From Pomacea canaliculata (lineage: Eukaryota > Mollusca > Gastropoda > Architaenioglossa > Ampullariidae): a stretch of 64,000 nucleotides of DNA. The translations under genes and the position numbers were made by a program. The stretch covers positions 26,202,695 through 26,266,694 of the forward strand of contig NC_037599.1 in assembly GCF_003073045.1 (NCBI RefSeq), in the 5' to 3' direction. Below, in pieces: positions 11,884 to 24,344 of the stretch. The notes under the pieces were generated by a model that made no database searches, was not told the DNA's origin, and saw nothing but the letters and a program-made list of their open reading frames with translations. Within the stretch, counting starts at the first letter, position 1. Every line of letters starts with the position of its first letter.

Positions 11884-12314
11884 TGTGCGGACGTTTTGCC
11901 GACGGACGTTTCGCCGCATTATGTCAGAGAGAGAGAGAGCTTACTTACTTCTCAAAGAATGAAAGTAACTACTAGATTACACAATAATTCTTTATTTCAA
12001 ACAAATTTTACACACAGACTTCACAGACAGTTCACTTTGATTGTCACAGATTATGCGCAACAGCTTTGAGAAAAAACTTTGATACAATGGCGAGAGAAAT
12101 GTGTGAGCTAAGGGTTCACATGAGGAGGGATAGTGAGAGAGAGTTCACTGATACATTGATACAATGGCGAGAGAAATGTGTGAGCTAAGGGGCGTCACAC
12201 ACTTGACTTCGGCAAAAGGTCCCGCGTGAAATGCCGAAATGAAGTGCCCCGCGCCGAAACGTCCGGTCGGCAAAACGTCCGGCTCCGAAACGTCCGGCGG
12301 CGAAACGTCCGTGT
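11884..12314. mobile_element. 431-bp MITE with GGACGTTT-rich terminal repeats
   Basis: Inverted ends built from reiterated GGACGTTT(T/C)GCCG motifs (left from 11884, right to 12314). It is flanked by a 14-bp direct repeat accttttaatagcg at 11870-11883 and 12315-12328, longer than usual for TIR transposons. Between the ends are two near-identical stretches around 12085 and 12163 (aatggcgagagaaatgtg). No coding capacity; superfamily unassigned. Confidence 0.7.
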
Positions 12315-12516
12315 ACCTTTTAATAGCGAATAAATGAACCTTTTCTATCTCCTTTAAAGGTGTCATTCACGTACCATCCTCAGACGTCGTAGGATGCACG
12401 CCCGTAACCGCTCTCACAGCCGGCACGAACGCGCAACCACCTGCTCGGCCGGCTGATTTTTCTTTCCTAAATGATGTCGTCAGAATTCTCTGTCATGTGA
12501 ACCCACGTAAAGCCAC

Positions 12517-13260
12517 GTGAGAGACAAGGTACTCAAAGAGTGTGCTAGTCAGCTGAGTGGCGCTTTTACCAGACTTTTCCAGCTCTCCATTGACTCTCAT
12601 AGTGTCCCCCGCGTGTGGCGAACATCCACAATAATACCAGTGCCAAAGAAGCCTCATGCTACCAACTTGAAAGACTTTCGACCTGTAGCTCTCACGTCTG
12701 TTGTGGCCAAGTGTTTGGAGAGGGTTGTGGGAAGATTGTTAATCCCCACCATGGCTGATGGCCTGGATCCTTTGCAGTTTGCCTACAAGCCACGTAGGGG
12801 TGTGTCCGATGCAACTCTCATCCTTTTAAATTCTATCCTACAACACTTGGACACTTCTGGCACCTATGTTCGGGTCCTGTTCATGGATTTTTCCAGCGCC
12901 TTCAACACAGTCCAGCCACACCATCTAGTAAAGCGCCTACTAGACCTGGAAATAAAATTATTGGTATATCACAGCTGCCACTTTCTGACTTGTACCTTCA
13001 TGCAGTCAGAAAGATGGGCTACAACATCCTTTCAGACCTAATGCACCCTCTCCATCCCAACTTCCAGCTGTTGCCCTCAGGCAGGCGCTATAAAGTGCCA
13101 CGTGTACGGAAAGCTGCCTACCAGAGGTGTCAGCAGCCATCACCATCCTAAACAAAGGCACAAGGACTCAGGAGGAATCAAACACAGTCTGAAGAGTAGA
13201 GGGTGCTGACATCCATTATCAGCCATCACCTTGTTGAATGTGCTCTCCCTTCCGAACAAA
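12517..13260 (+). mobile_element. LINE fragment, Rex1/L2/CR1-like reverse transcriptase
   Basis: The open frame 12517-13041 encodes RT segments including VPKK, FRPVALTS, FAYKPRRGVSDA and the block-A-like FMDFSSAFNT. After codon HHLVKRLLDLEI homology is lost, so the RT core including the FADD box is deleted. The element resumes in another frame at about 13040-13150 with LLPSGRRYKVPR, typical of the extreme C-terminus of L2/Rex1/CR1 ORF2 proteins. It is a 5'-truncated, internally deleted, inactive copy. Confidence 0.75.
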
Positions 13261-14700
13261 CAAGACGAACTCTCTGCGCTCAATCTCAATAATTAATGAA
13301 ATGAAATACATGGATTTCTGTCACAGGCCGATAGATGACAAAGATGACAATTTGTGATGTTGTTTGCCAACAGGTGAATGAACAGATAGTAGTATCAGCT
13401 GACAAAGTACTAGGAGGATGAAGAAAATGCCCTTCAGACACATTTCGTTGCAGTCTGCAATGCCAACGCATTTTTTTAATATATACAAGAAATATAAAGT
13501 ATTGAAATTTCATTGACCATTTGACGGAGATCCAACTACCATGATAATGTATCTTTACTCCTAACTGTGTGTTAAATGTCTGTGTGAGTATGTGAGCAAA
13601 AGAAATATTTCTGTCTTGGGGTCTCCTTGACAGACAATAAAGTCTGATTTAATTTGATATAAAAGCTGTGCCAAGAACTCTCTCTGTCCTCAAACTACCC
13701 ATTGTTTGCATGACTTTATTTGACATCGTGTCTCAGGTCTTTGAATGATTGTTATGATAACGAGGCCCAAAGGCGATGGAAGCAAACCGGAGTTGATTCT
13801 CTGGAAAAGATGTTGCCAAACACAAGAGGCTTTCCTTGGAAATTCGGATGTCTTATCAGCCATACTAGTAACATAGACTAACATTTCTAGACATATAAGT
13901 AGACAAAGAGGCAAAAGACAGACAGTGGCAGGCAAGCAGGTGTAAATACACACACACACACAAACACGCACGCACACGGAACATCCAACGAAGGTACGGA
14001 CAGTGGGAGACACAGTCACACAGACAGTATGTAAGCTAAGAGCTTCTTATTTTGTTAAAAAAAACCCAGCGTGTTCAAGGTTTTCTCAGAAATTACTGAA
14101 ACAGATTGGTGGTGAAGTATGTTGATAACACACTGTCAGACGGAGAGCAAGAGATTACTTTGCCAACCAGCATGTGTGTGACTGTGTGCGTGGTCTTGTT
14201 CTTATTGATAATATTAATATAGTTCTTCTGAAGGCCCTCTTAGTGGAAAAAAATGAAATGCCCAGAGAAGCAAGCTTATTATTTTATAAAGATCATTTCA
14301 GTAAAAGAGGACCAACATGTTGATACTTGCTTACTTTTTCCTTTCTATTGAGATCTGTCAGCTTGCAAAACCCAGTGTAGACACAGACAAGAAAACGCAT
14401 ATATACATATACAGACACAGCTATAAGCGCACACTAACGAACAGACACACACACACGAAGCACAAGAACTAACCGACTAAACTGTAAGCTCAGAATCGTT
14501 GAACATGAGACCCATAACCTAAGGGTGTGTCTGTGTGTGTGTGTGTATATATATATAGGGATTCGTTATAAACAGATACTACTTATAGAACGAAAGATTT
14601 TGTTAAAAGAAAACAAAACAATCTGGCAACTTGTTCCGCTTAAGTTTATAATAATAGGGGTTTGTTCTACCCATAGATTCTGTGCAACTAAATAAGCAGG

Positions 14701-14774
14701 GTTGTCCATGGGACATATTTTTCTATCCCATCCCATCCCATGGGAAACGTCGTAATAACATTCCCATGGACAAC
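14701..14774. repeat. 74-bp inverted repeat (possible tiny MITE)
   Basis: Arms gttgtccatggga (14701-14713) and tcccatggacaac (14762-14774) bracket a pyrimidine-rich core with tandem catcc units. Could fold as a hairpin or be the remnant of a TIR element. Confidence 0.55.
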
Positions 14775-15840
14775 GCAGTAAATAAGTGTTACCAAGTTAG
14801 GATTATCTTAAGCTTATTGTCAGATATTTCGCTATTAAGTAGATGTGTGTACCTACTTCTGAAGGTAAAAAAGGCTGCAGACTGGGTATGCAATATGGAA
14901 TAAAGCTGCTTTTCCAATGACCAGGAATCTTGGTGTCTTTTAATCACACAGCAGTGACTTATTTATAAGTCCTTTCTGTTCATCATCCGTCCATACTCAA
15001 CAGCCTTCATCCTATCAATCTAGACGACAACGCATGCCTGTATACAAAATTTATTACACCAGAACAAGAAAATATGAAAGATTACTTACTTTATTTACAG
15101 TTTATAAAAATCATCAAAATAAAACCTGCGCCTACGTAGTGAACAAATCTCCAACGACCGAAAAAAAAAATCCTAGTCATAGGGGAAAATTTGAAAAATC
15201 ACAGCAAACCATTACATTGAAATACCAGAAAAGTTGAAAAATTAAAAAAAAATTAAAAAAAAACAAAAACAAAACAGCTATGCTGAATCACATCAAGCAA
15301 TGAATGTCATTACAGTACATGTATGTTCTTGAATATAAACTGTCACAGCTATTGTGTCACACTATTTTAATTAACATCATATTAAACATTTTAGGTGAGA
15401 GCAGGATAGAAGGGAAAAAGATGGGCAGATGACAGATGCAGAAACTTTATTTAGTCTTGTGTAAAGATTATTCACTCTGTCTTTTTACTTCCCCACTGGC
15501 GGTGACTTTTTCGTTTCATTTAGAAATGCATACCTTTCACTTGTGTAATCTAATTAAATTAAAAGACAATATAAAAGATATCTTTTGTAAACATTTCAAA
15601 CAGTTGATTTACAAACAGTGATATGAGCTAATACTGGGTACACATTAGCTACGGGTAGTTGCTCAGCAAGTAGTTCTTGCTATCAGCCATCATAAGAAGC
15701 TCCTTCCTTTCTTCAACAGTTAACCCTGCATTAACTACAATAACCGTAGTCATCAAACGGAAAAGATGCTCTGTGGTTGTTTGAGGCTTAGGTCACTTTG
15801 TGTCACATCCATAACTACAACTCTATGGAACCCTAAAGTG

Positions 15841-15942
15841 TTTGTGTGTGTGTGTGTGCGTCCGTGTGTGTGTTTGTGCATTTCTGTGTATGTATTTGTA
15901 TGTGTGTGTGTGTGTGTGTGCGTGCGTGCGTGCGTGTGAGCC
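15841..15942. repeat. (GT)n-rich microsatellite
   Basis: About 100 bp of interrupted GT and TGCG repeats. Confidence 0.85.
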
Positions 15943-16218
15943 CGTAGTCTCGGATAACCCTAGTACTATCACCAAGCATCTCTCACGCGCCGGCGGTTGC
16001 ATTTTACTAAACATCATTTTACAGCTTAAGACACAAAGCTTAAAACCTTTTAGAGTGTCATCAGTGTTTTCTCACCTGTGAAACATTTCTGTAATCTGAT
16101 ATAAAGATTGAACTGTTTGCCATAAGCCATTTGGCGTCCTCAAGGACAGACTTTTTTCTAGATCATCACAGTTTTCCATTCTGACAAATCACTTCTATGG
16201 AACTTTCATAATAAATTC

Positions 16219-19014
16219 TTATGCATCACGATAGCACTTCAGCAGGACGAACAAAGCTGGAGGAGTAGACAAGAGCATGAGTCTTATTCTGGTTGGCTGT
16301 TTCCTCGAAGCAACAGCAATACCAAGAAAAGCTAAAATATATAACCAGTAACTTTTCGTCATAAAAGTATAAGGTGGAGATGGAGGTGGCAGAGATTTTT
16401 TAATTCTTGATATGAATTCTTTGACTTGTTCCTCCATCGCTTCTTTTGAAACCTGTAATTTAAGAAAACAACCGAAGAATAAACTGCGTTTTTGCCCAGA
16501 GCTGTTTAAAATTTAACTTGCTAGAAAAATTGTTGGTGAATTTCACAAGGTACTCGTAAAAGACAATAGTATAAAACACATGTTCTAGCAAAGATTAAAA
16601 TCTGTCTGAAAGAGATACTAATAGAAACATTGAGTGTAGAGACAAGATCCTCATACTCATACTTTATATTCACATCAAGTTACTTTAAGTGTAAGCCATT
16701 AATTTAGGGACTTTCGACATTTTCCGAAGATAACCGAGGCTTGACGAAATGATCCAAAAGGAAGGAATTCTGGAAGCTATGAGCCTTTTCGAACAGCAAT
16801 AGGCTACTCGCGGTCTACAGATAGTGCTTCAGTCAGCAACATTTCTTGCGAAAAACAAAAATTTCAATAATTGTGGTGTTCAACCTTACCTATCGATGAA
16901 CTGACAGAGATGCTTAAAAACAATTCGCCAATAACGGCCAACAAAGTCGATCGCCTGGATAATATAGACCGGTACGTTTCCTGATGGTGATTGCGTCTTT
17001 AAAAGCTTTTATTTACAAAAAATTAATTGTTTGCTTATATATTTTTTATCTGCTATAAACTCACTCAAACGGCAGCAAAATTATACATCTATTTGATTGA
17101 ACGCCATTTTGAAAGATAAAATATGGATGTTTGAATGTGCTGGTGTAAAGCTGAACTACAATGTTTTAAGCATAGCTTCTAGCTAGAACCTTGCTCAATG
17201 TTGTTATTATTAGTAGCAGGACATTGAATTCGTGACTTTTGAGAGCGATTGGACAGCAACGAAAAATGTTGCTGCTGTGCAGAATTTTTAAAGCGTACAC
17301 AAGTTCATCCGGGCTACTGTTTACCATGGCGATAATATCCGCAGGTGCTGCAGTGAGTTGTGATGCCCTCTACAAGCTTCTCTCTGTCGCCGTTGGATGG
17401 TTGCCTGCTTTGGCGGGAGGGTTCATCGAACCATGTGCCATTGGTGTCCAGCAGGGTTGGAGGAGCGTGCTGATTGTGCTGCTTGAATCCACCTAACGGC
17501 CACCTCCTCCCCGCTGACCCTTCCGTCTTCTGTGGGCAACACAAACCTGCCCGCCAGTCAGTTCTGTCAACAAAGCCTTTAGGGCTGTAAGAAAGTACTA
17601 ACAAAAAGGTACTTACTTTATTGTTGAAGAGGACATAGTTGTTATTGGAGTCTTTCAGGACGTTCTTCAGTTCTGGACATACAGTCTTCAGCTCCTCGGC
17701 TAAGTCTTTGTCCTGTCGATCCCCAAATGTGAAAACAATGATGAGATTATCCAGAAATGATTTATCTGCCCATGCATTTTTAATCTTTTTGTATATGTCG
17801 TACTCTTCAGCTGTGTAACGAACATCACACCGCACGGCCAGCAAAATGGCGGATGGGAAAGAGGCAGTCATCTGCTTCCACTTCTGGATTTCCTCCTTGA
17901 GCTGCTTGGTGTCCAGTTCGGAGTTGACTGGGTCTGGAGTATCAACTACCTGTGCAACACGAGATCATTTTAAAACTGACATAAACAGTCCAGGAATGAC
18001 CATGATTACATGTATTAGAATGAATGTAAGTTCTGACATTGACTAGCTTGCCTTATGGTGTCAGTGGTGCTGGCGGGTGAGATGAAAATAATAAAGACGA
18101 CGACTACGACGATGATAATAATGACGAAGAGGAAAGTGATAAAATGAGATCGGTAGAAGCAAAGATGAAGTATAAATCCAAACTTTTGAAGACCAACAAT
18201 AGCAGTTTTTCTTATGATCAGGAAGTTTTGAGGTTGTGTTTTCTTCCGGATGGAAATGTATCAAGTAACTAATTGAAATCTTAATGCGGATTATATGAAC
18301 GAATTACTGAAAAAACATAGGTCGGTTACATAACTGGAGAAAAAGAAGTATTTTCTTGCCTACCGTCCATAGACAGTTATCTCTCTCCGTCTGCTCAGAC
18401 TGCACTTTGAGTGTGGTAGAAGCCATCGTACTACCAACTGCAAACTTCTGCTGGCCAAGAATTGCGTTTGCAATGGAACTTTTTCCATTTCCGGTTTTGC
18501 CAATGATGAGTATCCCGTACTTTTTTTGCTTGCTGTGTTCTGCACAAATCAAGCATGGTCAGCTGACAGAAATTAAGTCTTAAGTTTGTGTCATTTAATT
18601 AATCCTTTGATATTAAATGTCATTTCCAGTATCCTGTTCTTTGTTGTTTACCTTATGCACGCTATTGACATTAAGCAGGTAGACCTCTAGTCTCATGTGG
18701 GACACACACACGTTACCTACAAGCCGATGTAATAATAACAAATCTTTACAAGTCTGTAGAAATCCGATGACATATTACCTACAATAGTCACTTATTTACC
18801 ATACACACAAAAGTCATAGGGACAAAATCTACTCACCACCAGTTGTAGAAACCCCATGTACTACCGCAGCGGTCCACACAACTCCCCAAACTGAAACATT
18901 TACCAGCAGCTCATTACTTAAAAAAGATAGAGATAAAGGAGAGATAAAAGAGGATGAGTATGGGGCGCCAAAAGGGGAATTTTCTTTACTTTCATTTTCA
19001 TTTACAGAATGCAT
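16219..19014 (-). CDS. GIMAP-4: AIG1/GIMAP-family GTPase with C-terminal membrane segment
   Basis: Proposed coding exons complement(16219..16452), (17617..17949), (18364..18539) and (18837..19014) give 306 aa. G1 GKTGNGKS is at 73-80, G3 DTPD at 121-124, the family box AVRCDVRYT at about 156-164 and G4 TFGD at 192-195. The last exon starts with a basic amphipathic segment, then a hydrophobic stretch (about 263-277) and another near the end (286-301). Phases are 1, 0, 0. The G-domain exons are secure. The N-terminal exon is less so: it has an ATG at 19014, an acceptor just upstream, and ends GGT G|gtgagt in the required phase 1, but its 59 residues contain a hydrophobic run and resemble no known GIMAP leader. 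A further untranslated exon ending TCAG|gtaagg near 19402 probably marks the 5' end. Confidence 0.8.
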
Positions 19015-19401
19015 TCTAGCTATACAATCCTAGACTTATTCAAAACGATTTCTGTAACTACAGACATGAATTGTATACAAACGAGGCGGGTTCATTTGCA
19101 TATGGGACAAGAATTCTAAGGTACATTTATATATTTAAAAGGAATTAACTTTATAATTCTGAGTATAATATAAATGAAACACTCTGGTTCTTACGGAGTT
19201 AGTTATTTCCTCTCTAGCTACAAAATTCTGTAGCTAGACAGAATACAGAAACATCCCCTCGTGGCGCTACATACAAGAGATGGAGTCACTCGTGTTCACA
19301 CTCTGTACTCTGCACGCTCACTCAACTAGGTCAACCCGTGTCAACCTCAGCAACCTCCGTCTCTCATTCCCCCTCCCCACACTCCTCTTGTCCAGCCTTA
19401 C

Positions 19402-19500
19402 CTGACCGTTGGAAGTATTTTGGTGGGATCCGACTCCAGTTGACCATGTTGTCCACAACACTGTACTGTCCGTGGTGTAAACTCAATGACGAGTGAGTCA
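19402..19500 (-). other. Putative 5' untranslated exon of GIMAP-4
   Basis: On the minus strand the sequence ends ACGGTCAG|gtaaggc, a strong donor, in a GC-richer patch upstream of GIMAP-4 in the right orientation. The 5' limit is arbitrary. Confidence 0.35.
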
Positions 19501-21255
19501 GTCTAACGCTGAGCGAACCCCGACAGTGGGCGTGGCTTTACAGGTCACATGCTGTCAATCATTCTCTGAATATATCTCGGTATTTTCCCGGTGTCAGCGA
19601 GAGAAAGAGTTCGTGTGTGTGTGAATATGTACGTGGACTATTTTTGTGCATATTATTTTGCTTATGCTTTTCCTTTTATTGTTTTCTTTACAGATACTTA
19701 GCTTTCGTAATAAAAATGTAGTTATTTAATTTCACAATATATAATTCACAGTTTACGCGGGTGATTTTGATTTCTAAAAAATGACGAGGGCTGTGCAGGG
19801 GTGAGTTCATCTCTTTTCGAAAATCACAACAACCTCTGAGACCTCAGCATGTGGCCTCTTGGTTGCGAGAAAATGAACTGTCTACTCACTGCACATCTAG
19901 TCAGCAAAGCGATTCTGTGAAAAATCTGCGAGAGTGATTTTCAGAAAATCTTCTAAGATGATGCTGGCGATTTTGCGTTTGCTTTTTGCGACTTTTATTT
20001 CTTAAAGTTTTAAAGTTTTTTTTTTTTCCCAAAAATTATCTTTTCTCTTACTAATCACAGTGTATGTGATTTCAAGGTGGTTATAGTATATTCTTTTGTC
20101 CCTTTACGGGAATAATGTTCTTGCGTTGCAGTATCTCTGTTTCTCTAACTCAGTTACTTTGTTCCTGTTCAAAAAATCCTCTAATTAGTTCGATTTCTGT
20201 ATCAACATCAAGCCGTAGACTAGACTTTTTGTGTGCACGTCGAGGTTGGATGTTCTTGGAATCGGGTCAGAATACGAGAACAAGTATTTTACACTGAATT
20301 AAAACCCATCTAATTTTTTAGGGAAAATATATTTCGGTGGTTTTAAATATATTAAAGGACAGAACCTCCGATCTGTCCTGTGCCTGGCACGTGCAAGATC
20401 TCTGTGTGTGTTTTGTTCTCTGGCTACTACATGAGTTAACATTAAGGTTTGGATAAGCCTCAGTTTTTGTACTGGAGGCTGATTAAAGCACTTGATGACA
20501 AGACGATACACGGGAGTGTTGTTCACACTGTTTGGAAACATGTGGATCTGGTGTCTTGGTTTCAAATTCTGTAAATACCGTGCCGTTTGTTTTTGTTTTG
20601 CTATTTCTTTCCTCAATAGATAACACATATTTACAGGCCAACTTCGTACTGGGCTGTCCAGTACTGGTTATCGATGCCAGTTCCTTAATTCACTCTCCTA
20701 CTAACCAGTAAGAGACAGACCCGCAAACACGCGCCTGTGAGGGTGTGTGTTACAGTTTATTAACTGTTTACTAAGTTATACCCACAAATCATCATTGTCA
20801 CATATTTCGAGGCAAATTACTTCAAGAACAGTTAATTAAGTATAGCCCTCAGTCTCAGCGTTCTATCTTACAGTATCTACATCGATGTGTGCGAGTATAT
20901 GTGAGTGCACGCGTGTACTAGCATCCACCCACTCAATAATCTACACTGGCACACAGCCTAGACCAGGGGTGGGCAATTAATTTTCCCAAGGGGCCACATG
21001 AGAAACTGGGATGGTTCTAGAGGGCCGGACTAATATAGTTAACTCAGTGTTACCCAATACTGTATATATAGTATATATACTGGCGGGCGGACCAGCGGGC
21101 GGGCCGGTCAGAGACAGGAGGCGGGCCGGATGCCCGCGGGCCGGCGTTTGCCAAGGTCTGGCCTAGACCATGACAAAAGTAAAGTGCACATGTAGAAATA
21201 TTTACATGACTGAACATAATTCTCTAAAGCGAGGACTGATGACATTTGAACATTT
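19501..21255. other. Gene-free interval upstream of GIMAP-4
   Basis: Holds the hAT-type MITE at 20964-21160. The downstream remainder of the broken GIMAP-5 last exon would be expected left of 21256 but is not recognisable. No other coding signal seen. Confidence 0.4.
20964..21160. mobile_element. hAT-type MITE with 8-bp target duplication
   Basis: 197-bp element beginning CAGGGGTGGGCAA, GC-rich inside (gggcggaccagcgggcgggc) and ending with a related inverted terminus, flanked by a perfect GCCTAGAC duplication (20956-20963 and 21161-21168). An 8-bp duplication and a CAGGGGTGGGCAA start are hAT hallmarks. Confidence 0.8.
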
Positions 21256-22667
21256 TGAACATTTTTATTTAATGGCTATAAGCCCGGGGGCATTTTTAGC
21301 CATAACATTACAGTTATAAAAAACACAATGACAATTTTATCTCAGTAACAAGCTCACAACAGGTGGTGACAATATAGCAAATATATGTAAATAGATACAT
21401 GGCACTAACTATGTGTGTATATAAATATATATATATATATATTATTTAAACAATGAAAATACCGTTTGGATAAATTTGCTTAAGTTAATAAGTATACGCT
21501 TGGATTTAACATTCATTAGCTGCTGAAATTTAAATTCATTCAGATGATATACAAAATATACCGGAAGTAGCGCTTTCCTTGAGGCAGTTAAAAAAGGGTG
21601 GGTACACACAAACAAATAATGAAATTCATCGCCTACCTCATCTAGATTACACAATGGACATGTTCTTAAATATCTCGGTATACCGCTATACAGTGGAACC
21701 TCGGTTAACGAACTTAATCCGTTCTGGAAAGCTGTTCGTTATCCGAAATGTTCGTTATCCGAAACAATGTTTTCCACAAGAAATAAAGGAAATAGATTTA
21801 ATTGGTTCCCAGCCCCTGTTGACTCGCTAATATTTGAAAGTTACAGGCTATAACGGTATTTGTTTTAATGAGAACAGTTAGAATGCAATATAAATGGAGT
21901 TAAATAAACAGAGAAACATTAACCAAAGCATTTAAACATCTGTGTTTTGACGGCGTGGGTGGAAGCAGGTGTGAGGAGGAAGGGGTGGAATTACTGCTTT
22001 GATTCCCCCTCCATGAGCACACGTGACATTATAAAATCGGGGCCGACTTCCCTTTTCTGTAGCTTTGAGGTTAAAGGAAAAAACTTGTCCAGTGTCTGTT
22101 CCTTCTGACTTTTTTGTAAAACTCTTCGGTAATAAGACATCACATATCCGACAGACGCATGTCACCTTCATACTTTGAAATCATTTCCTTTTTCAATTCA
22201 TTTGTTGGCCGCTTCCTTGTCATTACCTCACTACTATTGCTCTTAATCTTCTTTGGAGCCATGATTGAGGATTATAAGCACAAAAATCACTAAATAAGAA
22301 AGATGCGCACAGATAAGGAACGACCGATCGTAACTGTGTCTCGAGCGCGAATGATGACATGCTGGTCGGTCACGTGTGGTTCACGTGGCTGTTCGTTATC
22401 CGAAATTTTGTTCGCTATCCGAGACAAATTTTTAACGAAATTTTTGTTCGCTAACCGAAATATTCGTTACCCGAGGCGTTCGCTAACCGAGGTTCCACTG
22501 TATCTTAATTGCTGTATAGGGAGTTTATGACAGCTTAATCTAAATTTTATTAAGTTTGATCTAAGAGCTGGTGGCAGGTCTATTAAATACTTCTCAAAAC
22601 TGAAATATTCTTTAAACATGCTGTAAGCGGTGCAAATCTCATTTGTATATATTTCTTGTTTTATTCT
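21256..22667 (-). mobile_element. 5'-truncated LINE inserted in the last exon of GIMAP-5
   Basis: Read on the minus strand, codons for the C-terminal part of a LINE ORF2 begin near 22667 (FSFEKYLIDLPPALRS), run to 22503, are interrupted by a 810-bp Tigger-like element, and resume at 21688 with IPRYLRTCPLCNLDE and a HYLFVC zinc-ligand pattern, ending near 21442. A 3' UTR with ATTAAATAAA follows to about 21256. Same lineage as the 52138-53988 element. The 5' junction falls inside GIMAP coding sequence; no clear target-site duplication was found. Confidence 0.75.
21691..22500 (-). mobile_element. Internally deleted pogo/Tigger-like DNA transposon
   Basis: 810-bp element with TIRs CAGTGGAACCTCGGTTA on both ends and a TA target duplication (21689-21690, 22501-22502). 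Starting at 22262 the minus strand encodes a short peptide (MAPKKIKSNSSEV, then ELKKEMISKYEG) resembling the N-terminal CENP-B-type DNA-binding domain of Tigger transposases before it is cut off. No DDE domain is present, so it is non-autonomous. Confidence 0.82.
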
Positions 22668-24344
22668 TGTTATATTCACAATGCTCTGTAAAATGCCTTT
22701 CTCGTCATGATCATCGCACAAAATGGCGAATCTCGTTTCTCTAGTTGCCTGGTTTCGCGTGATGCTGCGTGTGTTCATCTGCTGTTCAATCAACCTTTCA
22801 ACATGCTCATTTACTTTCTTGAACAAATTGTTGTGGAAAAACTCCCCTTTATTGTCCTCTAGCAGACTCTGGGGAAAAAAGCAAATTTTTGTTAAAATGC
22901 ACATCATGTAATGTATATTAGCTCATAAGCACTGTCATCATCATGAACATCATCAACATTTTATCATAACAGTATTTGTACTTTCGTCGCAAAATTTCAT
23001 TTTTGATTTTCATCTGGAAACTAATGTTTATAGCTGGCAAACTTTCTATGTATGTATACAGATCGCAACGACGATTTTTCTACAGCGTGCTAACGTTCTT
23101 ATTTAGCAGAGGGCAAGTTGTTTATATAATATATTTGGAAAGTGTTATACACGTGTAGTCAGCAACTTTTTTCTATACTTTTTATAAGCTGGCACCTTAT
23201 GTCTACATGTGAAAAACATTCTTCGCATACAAATAGCAACGGTCTTTGTACACGCGACAAAATAACTACGAATGAGAATGACCAATTAGTTATATAAACA
23301 GGTGGTAATCTCTCTATGCAAATAATTGGTAAATACCTATGTTTTACAGCTTAAAACATTTCTGTAATTACAGCTGACAGCTGTTTATGTGCACAGGTGG
23401 CATCTTCTAACCTCACATTTGACTTCGTATGGCCTATTGTGTAACCACACGAGTTTTTCACTTACTGATTGTTTAATTTAAGATACATTTTTTGCAATTT
23501 AGAACAAAAGTTCGGACACCTTTATCATGCCCCGGAGTTCTTCAGCTTGACTCTTCCTGTCCTCTGCACGATTGTCGACACCAAAGCACCTGTGTGAACA
23601 GTCTGACAAAATTTCCTGCAAAGACGGTGGTGCTCTTTTTAACATTTCCTTCAGAACAGCCTGCCTTTCGTCTGAAACCAAAGAAATCAGAGAAACAAAG
23701 CTTAAACCTGTTTTTTCTGATGCAGGATAGGGTTCATTAAATATAGTTGGACACTTGGTTAAATCAAGATATTAACCCCATTTATGCAAGCTAAAACGAT
23801 ATTGCTTGAGGTAATAGAAAGACATTAAAATGCTTCCCTTCCAACAACTTTACTAAGTCGAGTTCAATATACGAAGGCTACTTTGTGACTAAATGAGAGT
23901 TTTCAGTGCTATGCTCAAATAGTTTCTATTTCATACCCTTTATGAGAATGATTTTATCACCACATTGTAAGCTTCCTGTCCAATGTACTCAATTTTTAGA
24001 TGAGGCATTAGCCTGAGTTTTATTGTTAGTATTTTTTCTGAATCTTAATATTGCATAGCTCTTGCACTAACAAAAACGAAAGTAATAAATATAATGCTAA
24101 TAATAAAAATAAAGGTGAGATTACCAAGGACAGACTAGTCAAGATTTCTGCTTTACACTTTTCAAGCACAACATTTAACGAGAACAAGAATTACTTGAGT
24201 ACATCTACTTGTATCAGACACACTATAACGGAATCGCTTCAATCCCAGAGCGCAAGATGAGAACTTTGTTTTACAGCGGATTTGTGAAGTGTTTACCTGG
24301 TTTAGAAGTGAGCTGGTCAATCCCAACAAAGATGACAATGGAAT

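Larger units (their letters stand above)
13261..16218. other. Gene-free interval with simple repeats
   Basis: Contains a LINE-type 3' tail motif around 13590-13660 (gacaataaagtctgattta), a small inverted repeat at 14701-14774 and a GT microsatellite at 15841-15942. No GIMAP exon or other coding exon is recognisable on either strand. Confidence 0.45.

Noticed and set aside
17239..17496. Plus-strand 85-aa frame with a hydrophobic stretch
   Set aside because: It lies in the GIMAP-4 intron, has no start context, family signature or splice support.
20115..20628. Small frames of 60 and 109 codons
   Set aside because: No recognisable domain, splice context or composition shift; likely chance.
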